NCBI RefSeq assembly: GCF_004341395.1
Contig: NZ_SLXT01000006.1
Coordinates: forward strand, 1-64,000
Length of the DNA stretch: 64,000 nucleotides
From: Heliophilum fasciatum
Lineage (GTDB): Bacteria; Bacillota; Desulfitobacteriia; Heliobacteriales; Heliobacteriaceae
Direction: 5' to 3'
In this document: piece after piece, positions 17,846 to 25,969 of the stretch
How positions within the stretch are numbered: the first letter of the stretch is position 1
Layout: the number at the start of each line of letters is the position of its first letter
Made by a program: the position numbers and the translations under genes
Notes under the pieces: generated by a model
Seen by the model: only the letters and a program-made list of their open reading frames with translations
Database searches by the model: none
What the model was told of the DNA's origin: nothing

Positions 17846-18385
17846 GTGACCGAAAAATTAAAAGGTACCAAAACAGAAGCGAACTTGAAAGCTGCTTTTG
17901 CCGGTGAGTCCATGGCCCGGAACAAGTACACCTTCTATGCCAGTGTGGCCAAAAAAGAAGGATACGAACAAATCGCCGCGAAATTCCAGGACACGGCCGA
18001 TAATGAACAAGCGCACGCTAAAATCTGGTTTAAGTTGCTGCAAGGGATTGGCGATACCAAAACCAACCTCCAGCACGCAGCCCAAGGCGAACATGAAGAG
18101 TGGACCTCCATGTATAAAGAGTTTGCCGAAACAGCCCGTGCCGAAGGATTTGCCGATATTGCCGCATTGTTTGAGCGCGTGGCTGACATCGAAAAAGAGC
18201 ATGAAGAGCGCTATAATGATCTGCTGAAAAATCTTGAAAACGGTACCGTCTTCAAGAAAGAAACAGCCCAGACCTGGCAATGCCGGGTTTGCGGACACCA
18301 CCATGAAGGAGCAGAGGCTCCGAAGGTTTGTCCGACTTGCGCCCATCCCCAAGCCTATTTTGAACTTACTTGCAAAAATTATTAA
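17846..18385 (+). CDS. rbr: Rubrerythrin
   Basis: A 179-residue peroxide-reducing diiron protein of anaerobes. Residues 1-135 form the ferritin-like four-helix bundle with the ligand motifs [28 protein letters not shown] and [11 protein letters not shown]. The C-terminal rubredoxin domain has [20 protein letters not shown], i.e. CxxC-x12-CxxC. GTG at 17846 is the start: GGAGGG at 17833-17838 is 7 nt upstream, whereas the upstream ATG codons lack a site. A strong terminator follows at once. An upstream palindrome could be a PerR/Fur-type operator, which would fit the function but is not shown. Confidence 0.95.
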   Translation: MTEKLKGTKTEANLKAAFAGESMARNKYTFYASVAKKEGYEQIAAKFQDTADNEQAHAKIWFKLLQGIGDTKTNLQHAAQGEHEEWTSMYKEFAETARAEGFADIAALFERVADIEKEHEERYNDLLKNLENGTVFKKETAQTWQCRVCGHHHEGAEAPKVCPTCAHPQAYFELTCKNY

Positions 18386-18391
18386 GAAGTA

Positions 18392-18441
18392 AAAGAACAA
18401 GCCATGGGATCCCGCGATGAGGGGTTCCATGGCTTGTTCTT
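18392..18441 (+). terminator. Terminator of rubrerythrin
   Basis: AAGAACAAGCCATGG and CCATGGCTTGTTCTT form a perfect 15-bp stem, followed by T-rich sequence. It is one of the strongest hairpins in the window and is usable on both strands. Confidence 0.93.
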
Positions 18442-18568
18442 TTTTGAATGGCGGTTGCTTGTTTGAATGGATACGAGACGAAGGACATGTGCTGAAAAGG
18501 ATTTTCTCGAACGGTGTTGAATAAAAAACAACAAGGAACAAAGTGGGGAGAAGGGAGGGAAGGTAGGG

Positions 18569-19018
18569 GTGGATTTGACGAAGAAAATCAAAGTTGCTGT
18601 TCTGGCCACCGGCATAACACTGGCCCTGGCCGGCGCAGCAACGGCAACGATGCACGCTGTCACCAAAGATTCGGCCTTTTGTGGAACTTGTCATGTGATG
18701 GACAACTACATGGGGTCCTGGAGCCACTCATCGCATCGCGAAGTCGCCGGATGTAACGACTGTCATACGGACCAGCGCAATTATTTGGCGAAGACCTACT
18801 CTAAAGCTACCGCCGGTGCCCGCCATGCTTATGTCAATATTATCGGACCGCCGGATCACTTGAAGATGATCCCATCCAGCAAAGAGGTGACGCAGCGCAA
18901 CTGTCTCCGTTGCCATGACGATCTTGTAGAAAAAACAAGACTGGCCGAATCAGATGGCAATTACTGTTTTGATTGCCACCGTTCAACCCCCCATGGAAGA
19001 GAACGGCCCAGTACATAA
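18569..19018 (+). CDS. nrfH: Cytochrome c nitrite reductase small subunit NrfH
   Basis: A 149-residue tetraheme quinol dehydrogenase of the NapC/NirT family that passes electrons from menaquinol to NrfA. One N-terminal membrane anchor (residues about 7-28) is followed by four heme-binding motifs: CGTCH (38-42), CNDCH (62-66), CLRCH and CFDCH. The start is GTG at 18569, with AGGGAGG about 10 nt upstream. nrfA follows after about 50 nt. The protein is expected on the outer face of the cytoplasmic membrane as an anchored complex with NrfA. Confidence 0.95.
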   Translation: MDLTKKIKVAVLATGITLALAGAATATMHAVTKDSAFCGTCHVMDNYMGSWSHSSHREVAGCNDCHTDQRNYLAKTYSKATAGARHAYVNIIGPPDHLKMIPSSKEVTQRNCLRCHDDLVEKTRLAESDGNYCFDCHRSTPHGRERPST

Positions 19019-19069
19019 TGGGGGTTGTCCATGCAACGTTTCTTACCGTACAGGAAAGGAGAGAAATCG

Positions 19070-20491
19070 ATGCACCGTAAAAAATGGATACTCGCCGGAT
19101 GTATGCTGCTCGTGATGGCTTTTATGATCATGGCCGTCGGCGGATGCGGCAAGCCGGCAGCCAAGTCGACCGTAGGGACCATCGACACCGGCTTGACGGC
19201 CGATGAAATGGACCTGCAAAAGTTTGCGAACCTCTTCCCCCATCATTACGACTCCTTTATGAAAAACGCCGAGATGAGCTCTTTTGGCACCAAGTATGGT
19301 GGCAATTTGGAGAAGGACAGCCACCTGGAAAAATACCCGTACTTAAGTACCCTCTTTGCCGGTTACCCCTTTTCCTTGGAATATAACGAAGATCGCGGCC
19401 ACGTCTACGCGATGCGCGACATTGCAACCGTCAAACGGGTGACCAGCTTACCGAACGGCAAAAAGCAAGTGGGCTCCTGTTTGACTTGTAAAAGTGCCGA
19501 AGTGCCCGGTATGATTCAAAAAATGGGCCTTGACTATTATTCCACACCGGTGGAAGAGCACCTCAAAAATGTCAATCACGGCATGACCTGCGCCAACTGT
19601 CATGATCCGCAGACGATGAAACTGCGTGTGGTTCAACCGGCCTTTATTGCGGCTATGAAAGAACGTGGCGAAGACGTGACCAAAGCAACGCAAAAACAAC
19701 TGCGTGATTATGTTTGTGCCCAGTGTCATGTGGAATATTACTTTAACCCCAGTCGTCAAGGCGAAGTGACCTTCCCTTGGGAGAAAGGCTTTACTCCCGA
19801 TGCGATCGAGCAATACTACAATGAAGTTGCCGCTACCGAAAATAAATTCGCTCAGGACTGGAAGCATCCCCTGGCGGGAACGCCCATGTTAAAAGCTCAG
19901 CACCCGGAATTTGAAACTTATCAAGGATCCATTCACCAAGTTAATGGTGTTTCTTGTGCTGACTGCCACATGCCCTATATCAAAGAAGGCGGCCAAAAGA
20001 TCTCCAGCCACCAGTGGACGTCACCGCTGAAACAGATGGAGCAATCCTGTGTGGTTTGCCACCGGGAAGACACAGAAACGCTACGCAATTATGTGATTAA
20101 TAAACAGGATCTCACCTTTGAGTTGCTGAACAAAGCCGGTTCGGCGACGGAAGTGGCCGCCAAATCGATTGAAAAAGCGATGCAGGCCGGCGCGACCGAT
20201 GCCGATCTGGAGGCAGCCCGCAAACTTCATCGCTCGGCCCAGTGGCGCTGGGATTTTGTCGCTGCTGAAAACTCGATGGGCTTCCATAACACGCCGCTGA
20301 CCATGAACACACTCGCCAAATCGATCGATCTGGCGAATCAAGCCACAATGGCGGCGGCCAAAGCCGGTAACTTCCACGACATTCCGGCAGCAACGCCCTA
20401 TAGTGAATTTATCAATGAACGGTTAGCTACCAAAGGATGGCCCAAAGACAAAGGGGAGAAGAGGCCCGCCGGTGATCTGAGCTGGAAATAA
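19070..20491 (+). CDS. nrfA: Cytochrome c nitrite reductase catalytic subunit NrfA (ammonia-forming)
   Basis: A pentaheme enzyme that reduces nitrite to ammonia with six electrons. The 473-residue protein has the diagnostic first heme site CLTCK, where lysine replaces histidine as the active-site ligand, then four CxxCH sites: CANCH, CAQCH, CADCH and CVVCH. The QCHVEYYF segment holds the conserved active-site tyrosine region. The signal sequence ends in AVGGC, a lipobox, so a lipid anchor is probable as in other Gram-positive NrfA. ATG 19070 has AAAGGAGAG 8 nt upstream; the upstream in-frame ATG at 19031 lacks a site. With nrfH it forms a two-gene operon ended by a terminator. Confidence 0.97.
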   Translation: MHRKKWILAGCMLLVMAFMIMAVGGCGKPAAKSTVGTIDTGLTADEMDLQKFANLFPHHYDSFMKNAEMSSFGTKYGGNLEKDSHLEKYPYLSTLFAGYPFSLEYNEDRGHVYAMRDIATVKRVTSLPNGKKQVGSCLTCKSAEVPGMIQKMGLDYYSTPVEEHLKNVNHGMTCANCHDPQTMKLRVVQPAFIAAMKERGEDVTKATQKQLRDYVCAQCHVEYYFNPSRQGEVTFPWEKGFTPDAIEQYYNEVAATENKFAQDWKHPLAGTPMLKAQHPEFETYQGSIHQVNGVSCADCHMPYIKEGGQKISSHQWTSPLKQMEQSCVVCHREDTETLRNYVINKQDLTFELLNKAGSATEVAAKSIEKAMQAGATDADLEAARKLHRSAQWRWDFVAAENSMGFHNTPLTMNTLAKSIDLANQATMAAAKAGNFHDIPAATPYSEFINERLATKGWPKDKGEKRPAGDLSWK

Positions 20492-20499
20492 GGCCCCTA

Positions 20500-20559
20500 A
20501 AAACGATCGCCGCCTCCTGTCTGCGGCTATGCAGTCAGGAGCGCGGCGATCGTTTTTTT
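20500..20559. terminator. Terminator of nrfHA, shared with the convergent kinase gene
   Basis: AAAACGATCGCCGC and GCGGCGATCGTTTT form a 14-bp stem with an inner CTCCTG/CAGGAG stem, followed by seven T. The A-run on the other side may also serve the minus-strand kinase gene. Confidence 0.9.
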
Positions 20560-20605
20560 GTATGGCACAGCAACAGCGGTCATTGCGGTGATCGGCTTCG
20601 GTTTT

Positions 20606-22675
20606 TTAGGTAAAGGAACGCGGAAGGCCCTGCGTGAGGATCCCTTTGAAAATCCGGTTGACTTCATCCCACTCTCCTTGAAGTACCTCGTGGTCCGGTG
20701 CTTGATCGAGATGGTTAGCGCGAGCAATGGCTTCGTAATGTGCACAGATAGCGGCCAGTCGCAAGGCACCTAAGGCCGAGGAAGCCGATTTAAGGCTATG
20801 GGCCAGTTTGATGATCGCCGGAATATCGGTAAGTTTCAGGGCGGTGATCAGTTGCGTCAACAGTACGGAGGACTCTTTTAAAAACATTTGAAGCAATTGA
20901 TTAACGAGATTCGGATCATCATCGCCTTCCATGACCTGATATTCCTTGATGGTAAGGAAGTCAACACTGGGGATATGAGCAAAGGCTCGACTGCCGGTTG
21001 GCGGGGCGGGTGCTGTTTTTTGATCTTGAATCCAACGGCTCAACGTTTTTTGGAGAATGGCTTTGCTCACGGGTTTGGAGAGATAGTCGTCCATGCCGGC
21101 ATTGAGACATTTGTCCCGATCGCCATGCATCGCAAAAGCGGTCATGGCAATGATGGGGATATTTTTGCCTTTTTCCGTTTGCCGGATGCGGCGAGTGGCT
21201 TCATAGCCATCCATGAGCGGCATTTGACAATCCATCAGGATGAGAGAATAGTCCCCCTGGGCAACTTGCTCAAGCGCTTCGCGGCCATTGCCCGCCAGGG
21301 TTACGGAATAGCCCAATTTTTGTAACTGCGTGGAAGCGATGGTCACGTTGAGCGGGTTATCTTCGACAAGTAAGATGTTGTGGACGGTGGGCTGTTGATG
21401 GTCAGCGTCATCCAGGGCTTGTACGGAAGCAGGGGGCTGGTTGTCTTGCGCACGTTGCAAGGGAATGGCAAACCACATCAGCAGCCCTTGGCCCTTTGGG
21501 CTTTGGATATGAATCTCGCCGTTCATCGACTGGACGAGCCGCTGGCTGATGGACAAGGCTAACCCGGGGAGATTTAAACGGCGGTCGGTGGTATTATTTT
21601 CTTCGATAAAAGGTTGAAACAATTCCTTTTGTTTTTCTTCCGTGAGGGTGTTCCCGGTGCCTCGAATGGTGAAACAGATCTTTTGTATGGAAGGCCGTTG
21701 ATCCACAACTGTCATCGATATGTCGACATACCCATGATCGGTAAATTTAATCGTATTGCCGATGAGATTTAAAAGAACTTGTTTTAAGTGGGATGGATCA
21801 CCGTGGACCTGCGGTGCGATCGTCGGATCGATACGCAAATTCAAGGACAGGCCTTTTTCGGTGGCCATCGCCACCAGGATATTGGTGGTTTCACGAACCA
21901 ACTGGTGAAGATCAAAATCGACTGGTTCCAACTCAAAGCGCTGGGTTTCCATTTTCGAAAAATTAACGATGTCGTTGATGAGCGTCAGCAATAATTGTGA
22001 AGACTGCATCAGTGACAAACATAACTCCCGTTGATCTTGCGTAAGCGATGTATCGGAAAGGAGTTCAATAATGCCGGTGATGCTGTTCAGCGGTTGTTGA
22101 ATTTCATGATTCAAGGTAGTCAGGAAGTCGCTTTTGGCCTGATCGGCTTTTTCGGCGGCTTCTTTGGCCAGACGCAAGTCGTTTTCCATTCCTTTGCTAT
22201 CGCTCATGTCGGTAACAAAGGCGTAGAAGTACCGTAAGCGGGAGGATGCATCCAGGTGAGCAGATCCGTGAAGGCGAACGGGGACATGATCGCCTGATTT
22301 AGTTTTCATCGTCAGATCATACACGCGCTGGGGTTGGACGGAAAAGAGTTTCAGTTGCTGGGCCACGATATCCACTGATTCTTTGGAAACTAGATCAAAA
22401 ACCAGTTTACCGATCAGTTCATTACGCTCGTAACCCAAAAGGCGGCAAAGGGCCCCGTTGCAGTCGACAATCCGCACATTGCTGTCGATCATCAAGAAGC
22501 CTTCGAAGGATGATGCGATAGCTTCGTAGTAACGCTCGAACTTTTTCTGGGAAGCCGCTTGGGTTGCCCTTGATTGCTGGGCCCTTTCTGCGACTTTTTT
22601 TGCGTCCCGGACAAGGCGGTATGATGCAGGACGTCCGTGAAGGGGCCTCGTCGATAGGTCTTGCGATTTGGCCAT
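20606..22675 (-). CDS. Hybrid histidine kinase (PAS-HisKA-HATPase-REC-HPt) with degenerate ATP site
   Basis: A 689-residue soluble hybrid sensor. A PAS domain (about residues 45-165, FEGFLMIDSNVRIVDCNGALC) is followed by HisKA with phospho-acceptor His in TLNHEIQQPLNS (about 190), a HATPase-like domain with an intact N-box (LLNLIGNTIKFT), a receiver domain (ILLVEDNPLNV, phospho-acceptor Asp in LILMDCQMPLMDG) and an HPt domain with His in LAHSLKSASSALGA. The ATP-binding G1 box reads IRGTGNTL instead of xDTGxGI, and G2 reads NLPGLAL instead of GTGLGL, so autophosphorylation may be impaired. The start has GAAGGAG 9 nt upstream. No response regulator gene is adjacent. Confidence 0.92.
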   Translation of the reverse strand: MAKSQDLSTRPLHGRPASYRLVRDAKKVAERAQQSRATQAASQKKFERYYEAIASSFEGFLMIDSNVRIVDCNGALCRLLGYERNELIGKLVFDLVSKESVDIVAQQLKLFSVQPQRVYDLTMKTKSGDHVPVRLHGSAHLDASSRLRYFYAFVTDMSDSKGMENDLRLAKEAAEKADQAKSDFLTTLNHEIQQPLNSITGIIELLSDTSLTQDQRELCLSLMQSSQLLLTLINDIVNFSKMETQRFELEPVDFDLHQLVRETTNILVAMATEKGLSLNLRIDPTIAPQVHGDPSHLKQVLLNLIGNTIKFTDHGYVDISMTVVDQRPSIQKICFTIRGTGNTLTEEKQKELFQPFIEENNTTDRRLNLPGLALSISQRLVQSMNGEIHIQSPKGQGLLMWFAIPLQRAQDNQPPASVQALDDADHQQPTVHNILLVEDNPLNVTIASTQLQKLGYSVTLAGNGREALEQVAQGDYSLILMDCQMPLMDGYEATRRIRQTEKGKNIPIIAMTAFAMHGDRDKCLNAGMDDYLSKPVSKAILQKTLSRWIQDQKTAPAPPTGSRAFAHIPSVDFLTIKEYQVMEGDDDPNLVNQLLQMFLKESSVLLTQLITALKLTDIPAIIKLAHSLKSASSALGALRLAAICAHYEAIARANHLDQAPDHEVLQGEWDEVNRIFKGILTQGLPRSFT

Positions 22676-22736
22676 GAGAAATGCTCCTTCGCTCTATTGG
22701 ACTGTTATGCATGAATACACGATTATGAATATATTT

Positions 22737-22766
22737 ATTATAACGTACAAAATGTAATTCTGGCAA
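22737..22766 (-). promoter_or_regulatory. Promoter of the PAS hybrid kinase
   Basis: On the minus strand TTGCCA (22766-22761), an 18-bp spacer and TATAAT (22742-22737) match the housekeeping consensus, 62 nt upstream of the start codon. Confidence 0.65.
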
Positions 22767-22796
22767 AAAGATTACTTTTTGTGCTCTTGGCAAGAG

Positions 22797-22824
22797 AAAA
22801 AAAGACGCCCCCTAAGGGGCGCTT
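22797..22824 (-). terminator. Terminator of the small Cys-rich gene
   Basis: GCGCCCC..GGGGGCGT stem on the minus strand, followed by a run of seven T. It lies 20 nt after the stop codon of the 39-residue gene. Confidence 0.88.
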
Positions 22825-22842
22825 TATGTACAATAGCCTTAC

Positions 22843-22962
22843 TTATTCTTCGTCATGAATATCAGCATGAACGTCTTTTTCAAATACACATACTTCCGTT
22901 TCCGCACGGTAGCACTTGGCACGGTGTGCACAAACATGGCAGGGTCCGGTTACGATTTCCAT
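22843..22962 (-). CDS. Small cysteine-rich protein (39 aa)
   Basis: A 39-residue ORF starting MEIVTGPCHVCAHRAKCYR, continuing AETEVCVFEKDVHADIHDEE and then a stop. It has GGGAGGTGA 6 nt before the ATG and its own terminator, so it looks like a genuine single-gene unit. The four cysteines (CxxC, C, C) could bind zinc or an Fe-S cluster; the acidic His/Asp-rich tail is a second possible metal site. No membrane segment is present. It lies between the kinase gene and the divergent ogt gene. The family is not recognised. Confidence 0.75.
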   Translation of the reverse strand: MEIVTGPCHVCAHRAKCYRAETEVCVFEKDVHADIHDEE

Positions 22963-23065
22963 TATGGTTCACCTCCCAAGTAATATTTATAGAACATTAC
23001 GGAAGTTTATTCAAGAGAAAAAGCAAGTCGGGAAAAAAATTTTTAGGGAGCAAGGGGTGAACTCG

Positions 23066-23551
23066 ATGATCTATTATGATGACTTGTCCACCGATATGGG
23101 CACGATTTATGTGGCGCTGCAAGAAAGAGGTGTTTGCAAAGTGGCCCTTCGGGAAGATGATTGGCAAACCTACTTGCAGCGGCACAGTAGCATTCATGAC
23201 CGGCAACGCTGCGCCGGTGTGCGACAGGAATTGCAGGAGTATTTCCGCGGTGAGCGCCGGCAGTTTACCGTGCCGCTCGTGATCGAAGGAACGTACTTTT
23301 ATCGTCAAGTTTGGCAGGCGTTGTTGCAGATTCCCTATGGACAAGTACGAACCTATGAGGATATCGCCCGGGAGATTGGGCGCCCGCGCGCCTACCGGGC
23401 GGTGGGACAAGCCAATTATCATAATCCGTTGCCCATCTTGATTCCCTGTCACCGAGTGATCGGCAAAAACGGCAAGCTGACTGGCTACATGGGAAGCTAC
23501 ACCGGGATGAAGGCGCAGCTATTGCAACTGGAAGGGGCGATGCTATCGTGA
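23066..23551 (+). CDS. ogt: Methylated-DNA-protein cysteine methyltransferase
   Basis: Suicide repair protein that takes the alkyl group from O6-alkylguanine onto its own cysteine. The 161-residue protein has the reactive site ILIPCHRVIGKNGKLTGY and the helix-turn-helix segment YGQVRTYEDIAREIGRPRAYRAVGQA. The ATG at 23066 follows AAGGGGTGA with 5-nt spacing; the longer open frame upstream lacks support. Its stop overlaps the GTG start of the glycosylase gene, giving a coupled alkylation-repair pair. Confidence 0.95.
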   Translation: MIYYDDLSTDMGTIYVALQERGVCKVALREDDWQTYLQRHSSIHDRQRCAGVRQELQEYFRGERRQFTVPLVIEGTYFYRQVWQALLQIPYGQVRTYEDIAREIGRPRAYRAVGQANYHNPLPILIPCHRVIGKNGKLTGYMGSYTGMKAQLLQLEGAMLS

Positions 23552-24465
23552 AAATCATCAGCAATGTTACGGTGGATATCAGTACACCGCCAAGTTTTTC
23601 CTTTGCCGAGCAGCTGCGCTTTATGGCGTTGTTTCCACTGGAATGCCGCTATCAAATTGTTGAGGGAGCGCTTTACCAGGCGATCCGCGGGGATACGCGT
23701 CCGGTGGTACTGCAGGTAACAGCTCCGGCGGCCGGTACATTGCGGGTTTCTTGGGTTGGGCACGATGGCTCCGTTGCAGCGACCGATGCGCAAGCGGCGG
23801 CCGCCCATGTCAAAGCGTGGCTGGATTTGGACCGGGATCTTCGCCCCTTTTACGAGCTGGCCGCCCAGGACGTGGTGCTGAAACCGGCTATCGCAGCCTA
23901 CCGGGGGTTGCATCTGGTCGGCATTCCCGATCTGTTTGAAGCACTGGCGTGGGCGATCATCGGCCAGCAGATCCATATGACCTTTGCCTACCGGCTCAAA
24001 GCGCGCTTGATCCAGGCTTTTGGGGAGTTCATTGATGATGGTGAGCGGCGCCACTGGTTGTTTCCGTTACCGGAAAAGATGGCATCGTTGTCCATTGATG
24101 ATTTATTACCGCTGCAGTTTTCCCGGCAAAAAGCGGCCTACCTGATTGGTGTGGCCCAGGCGATCGTGGACGGGCAGATCAGTAAAGCCCGGTTAGCAAC
24201 GGCAGAAACACCGGCGGCCATGAAGGCGCAGTTGCTCGCGCTGAAAGGAATCGGCCCCTGGACCGCCGACTATGTGCTGATGATCTGCTTGCGACAACCA
24301 ACAGCCTATCCGATCGGCGATGTGGGCTTGCAAAATGCCGTGAAAAAGCAGTTGGGCCTGGCCGCAAAGCCTAGCCCCACAGAACTAATGCGTATCGCCG
24401 AGCTATGGCAAGGGTGGGAGGCCTATGCTACCTTTTATCTTTGGCGTACCGGGGTAGAGTCGTGA
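23548..24465 (+). CDS. alkA: DNA-3-methyladenine glycosylase (AlkA type)
   Basis: A base-excision glycosylase of 305 residues with the HhH-GPD fold. The N-terminal AlkA-like beta domain covers about residues 1-120. The helix-hairpin-helix LLALKGIGPWTADYVLM and the catalytic Asp in YPIGDVGLQN are clear. The GTG start overlaps the ogt stop by 4 nt (GTGA). It removes alkylated purines that Ogt cannot repair directly, so the two genes act on the same class of damage. Confidence 0.93.
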   Translation: MKIISNVTVDISTPPSFSFAEQLRFMALFPLECRYQIVEGALYQAIRGDTRPVVLQVTAPAAGTLRVSWVGHDGSVAATDAQAAAAHVKAWLDLDRDLRPFYELAAQDVVLKPAIAAYRGLHLVGIPDLFEALAWAIIGQQIHMTFAYRLKARLIQAFGEFIDDGERRHWLFPLPEKMASLSIDDLLPLQFSRQKAAYLIGVAQAIVDGQISKARLATAETPAAMKAQLLALKGIGPWTADYVLMICLRQPTAYPIGDVGLQNAVKKQLGLAAKPSPTELMRIAELWQGWEAYATFYLWRTGVES

Positions 24466-24481
24466 TGCCGGCGTCCAAAGA

Positions 24482-24513
24482 AAATGCCGGCGCAGAGGAA
24501 GTGCACCGGCATT
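24482..24513 (-). terminator. Terminator of the HEPN-like gene
   Basis: AATGCCGG and CCGGCATT form an 8-bp stem; on the minus strand a T-rich tail follows. It also lies just past the alkA stop on the plus strand. Confidence 0.7.
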
Positions 24514-24522
24514 CATTGGCGA

Positions 24523-25038
24523 TCAATTGTAGAGCTTACCGTTGCGTGGACCGGTCTTCGGTGAAGAGAAGGGACGTGGGGTGGCGTCGTCCGGCGAAGT
24601 GCCTGTTGGCGTTAATGTCGCCGAGAGCGGCGGCAGTTCTTGGAGGCGATCGACCCAAGCACGCAGTTCCGTCGCCAGCGGGGGCAGGTACTTAAACAGT
24701 TGGTGTAACAGTGCTTCATCATAGCGGTTGGTGGCCTGCGTATAGGCATCGGTGCAGATGCGCAAGTATTTGACCGATTCGACCGCATCCGGGTCTTGTT
24801 GCAGCAGTGTCAGTAACGGCCGTTCCTGCGCCGACGGAGCCTCTTCCCGATCGAGCATGCGCTCAAATATACTCATCAAGGCGATCAGCGCCAACGAAAA
24901 GCGAAAAATGGCAGCATCCCGTTCCACCGTGGACAGTGGCTTGTCTCGGGACAGCAGTTCCTGTAAGGCAACCAAGGCACGCTGCACGTCGTCAAGGGTG
25001 CTCGGACGGGTGAGATCGCTCGTGGGAAAAATGGTCAT
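24523..25038 (-). CDS. Hypothetical protein with possible HEPN/HI0074-like helical fold
   Basis: A 171-residue all-helical protein. The pattern DVQRALVALQELLS..VERDAAIFRFSLALI..ERML and later NRYDEALLHQLFKYLPPLATELR resembles the nucleotidyltransferase-substrate-binding HEPN family (RDxxIQRFEFTFEL ... RNxxxHTYDE..YLPxL). The usual catalytic R-N-x4-H set appears replaced by T-D and T, so nuclease activity is unlikely. No nucleotidyltransferase partner gene is adjacent. The C-terminal 35 residues are Pro/Thr-rich and probably disordered. AAGGATG lies about 12 nt before the ATG. The family assignment is tentative; a plain hypothetical protein is the alternative. Confidence 0.55.
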   Translation of the reverse strand: MTIFPTSDLTRPSTLDDVQRALVALQELLSRDKPLSTVERDAAIFRFSLALIALMSIFERMLDREEAPSAQERPLLTLLQQDPDAVESVKYLRICTDAYTQATNRYDEALLHQLFKYLPPLATELRAWVDRLQELPPLSATLTPTGTSPDDATPRPFSSPKTGPRNGKLYN

Positions 25039-25147
25039 CGTTGATCACATCCTTCAAGACAAGCCCACAGACCGCTGCTTCACCCCTGCGTTAGAGCGCG
25101 GGCGGCGCTCATGGTACTTACACGGCCGGTTGGGTGCAGTCAAGGCA

Positions 25148-25937
25148 TCAGGGATCTTGGAGGGAAAAGGGAGCGGCAGGCTTTAAATTGGGCAGATGGC
25201 TGAGGAAGTAGGGCATTTGAATGCGCCACCAGGGCCAGTCATGATCCACGTCATAGCCCCAGAAGTCTACCCAGGCCGGGATGTTTTTTGACTCCAGGAT
25301 CGCTTGGAGCGCCCTTGTTTCGGGGATGATTTCTTCTTCCCAGCGGCCTTGCCCCGTAGCGATGATGATCTCGCTTTGGCGTAGCGGTTCGAGATAGGCC
25401 GGATCGGTAAGGTTCGGTAAATAAGACAGCGGTGAGTTCATGTAGACGTCTTCGTTCATAAAGTCGCCGACACTGAATTTGGCGCTGTAGGGACCGCTCA
25501 AGGCGATCACCGTGTCAAAGATGTCAGGATGGCGGAAAAAGAAGTTGGCCGCATGGTACGCACCGAGGCTGCACCCGGTGGCCATGAATTTCTGTCCGTG
25601 CCGTCCTTCGCAGGCGAGGCGTGCTCGGACAAGCGGAACAAACTCGTTGGCGATATAGCGATCATAGTCATTGTGGCGCCGGGCACGTGCTTCCGGGGGG
25701 GGCGTCATGGTTGAGCCAAGACTGGCTGTCCACGCTGTCCACGCAGAAAAGCTGGATTTGTCCGCTTTCAAGAAAGGGGCGGCAGACTTCAACCATACCA
25801 AAATCTTCGTACTCATAAAAACGGCCGCCGGAGGTTGGAAAAACGATTACGGGCTTGCCAGCGTGCCCATAGACTTTATACTCCATCACTTGATTGAGGT
25901 GATGGCTGAAAAAGTGGCGGTGGTACTCAATGTTCAT
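25148..25937 (-). pseudogene. Putative esterase (COG4947-like) split by a frameshift in a run of eight G
   Basis: The N-terminal part (MNIEYHRHFFSHHLNQVMEY, ..VIVFPTSGGRFYEYEDFG, ..FCVDSVDSQSWLNHDAPP) runs from ATG 25937, which has GAGG 7 nt upstream. The rest (EARARRHNDYDRYIANEFVP, FMATGCSLGAYHAANFFFRH, Ser nucleophile in GCSLGAYHA) continues in another frame. The break falls in eight G at 25695-25702 (eight C in coding sense); seven would join the frames into about 263 residues. Everything else looks intact, so this is a recent frameshift, a phase-variable switch or a sequencing error. It follows the ATP-grasp gene on the same strand after 33 nt. Confidence 0.8.
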
Positions 25938-25969
25938 GGTCAAACCTCGATTCTTGAAAGATTCCGGAG

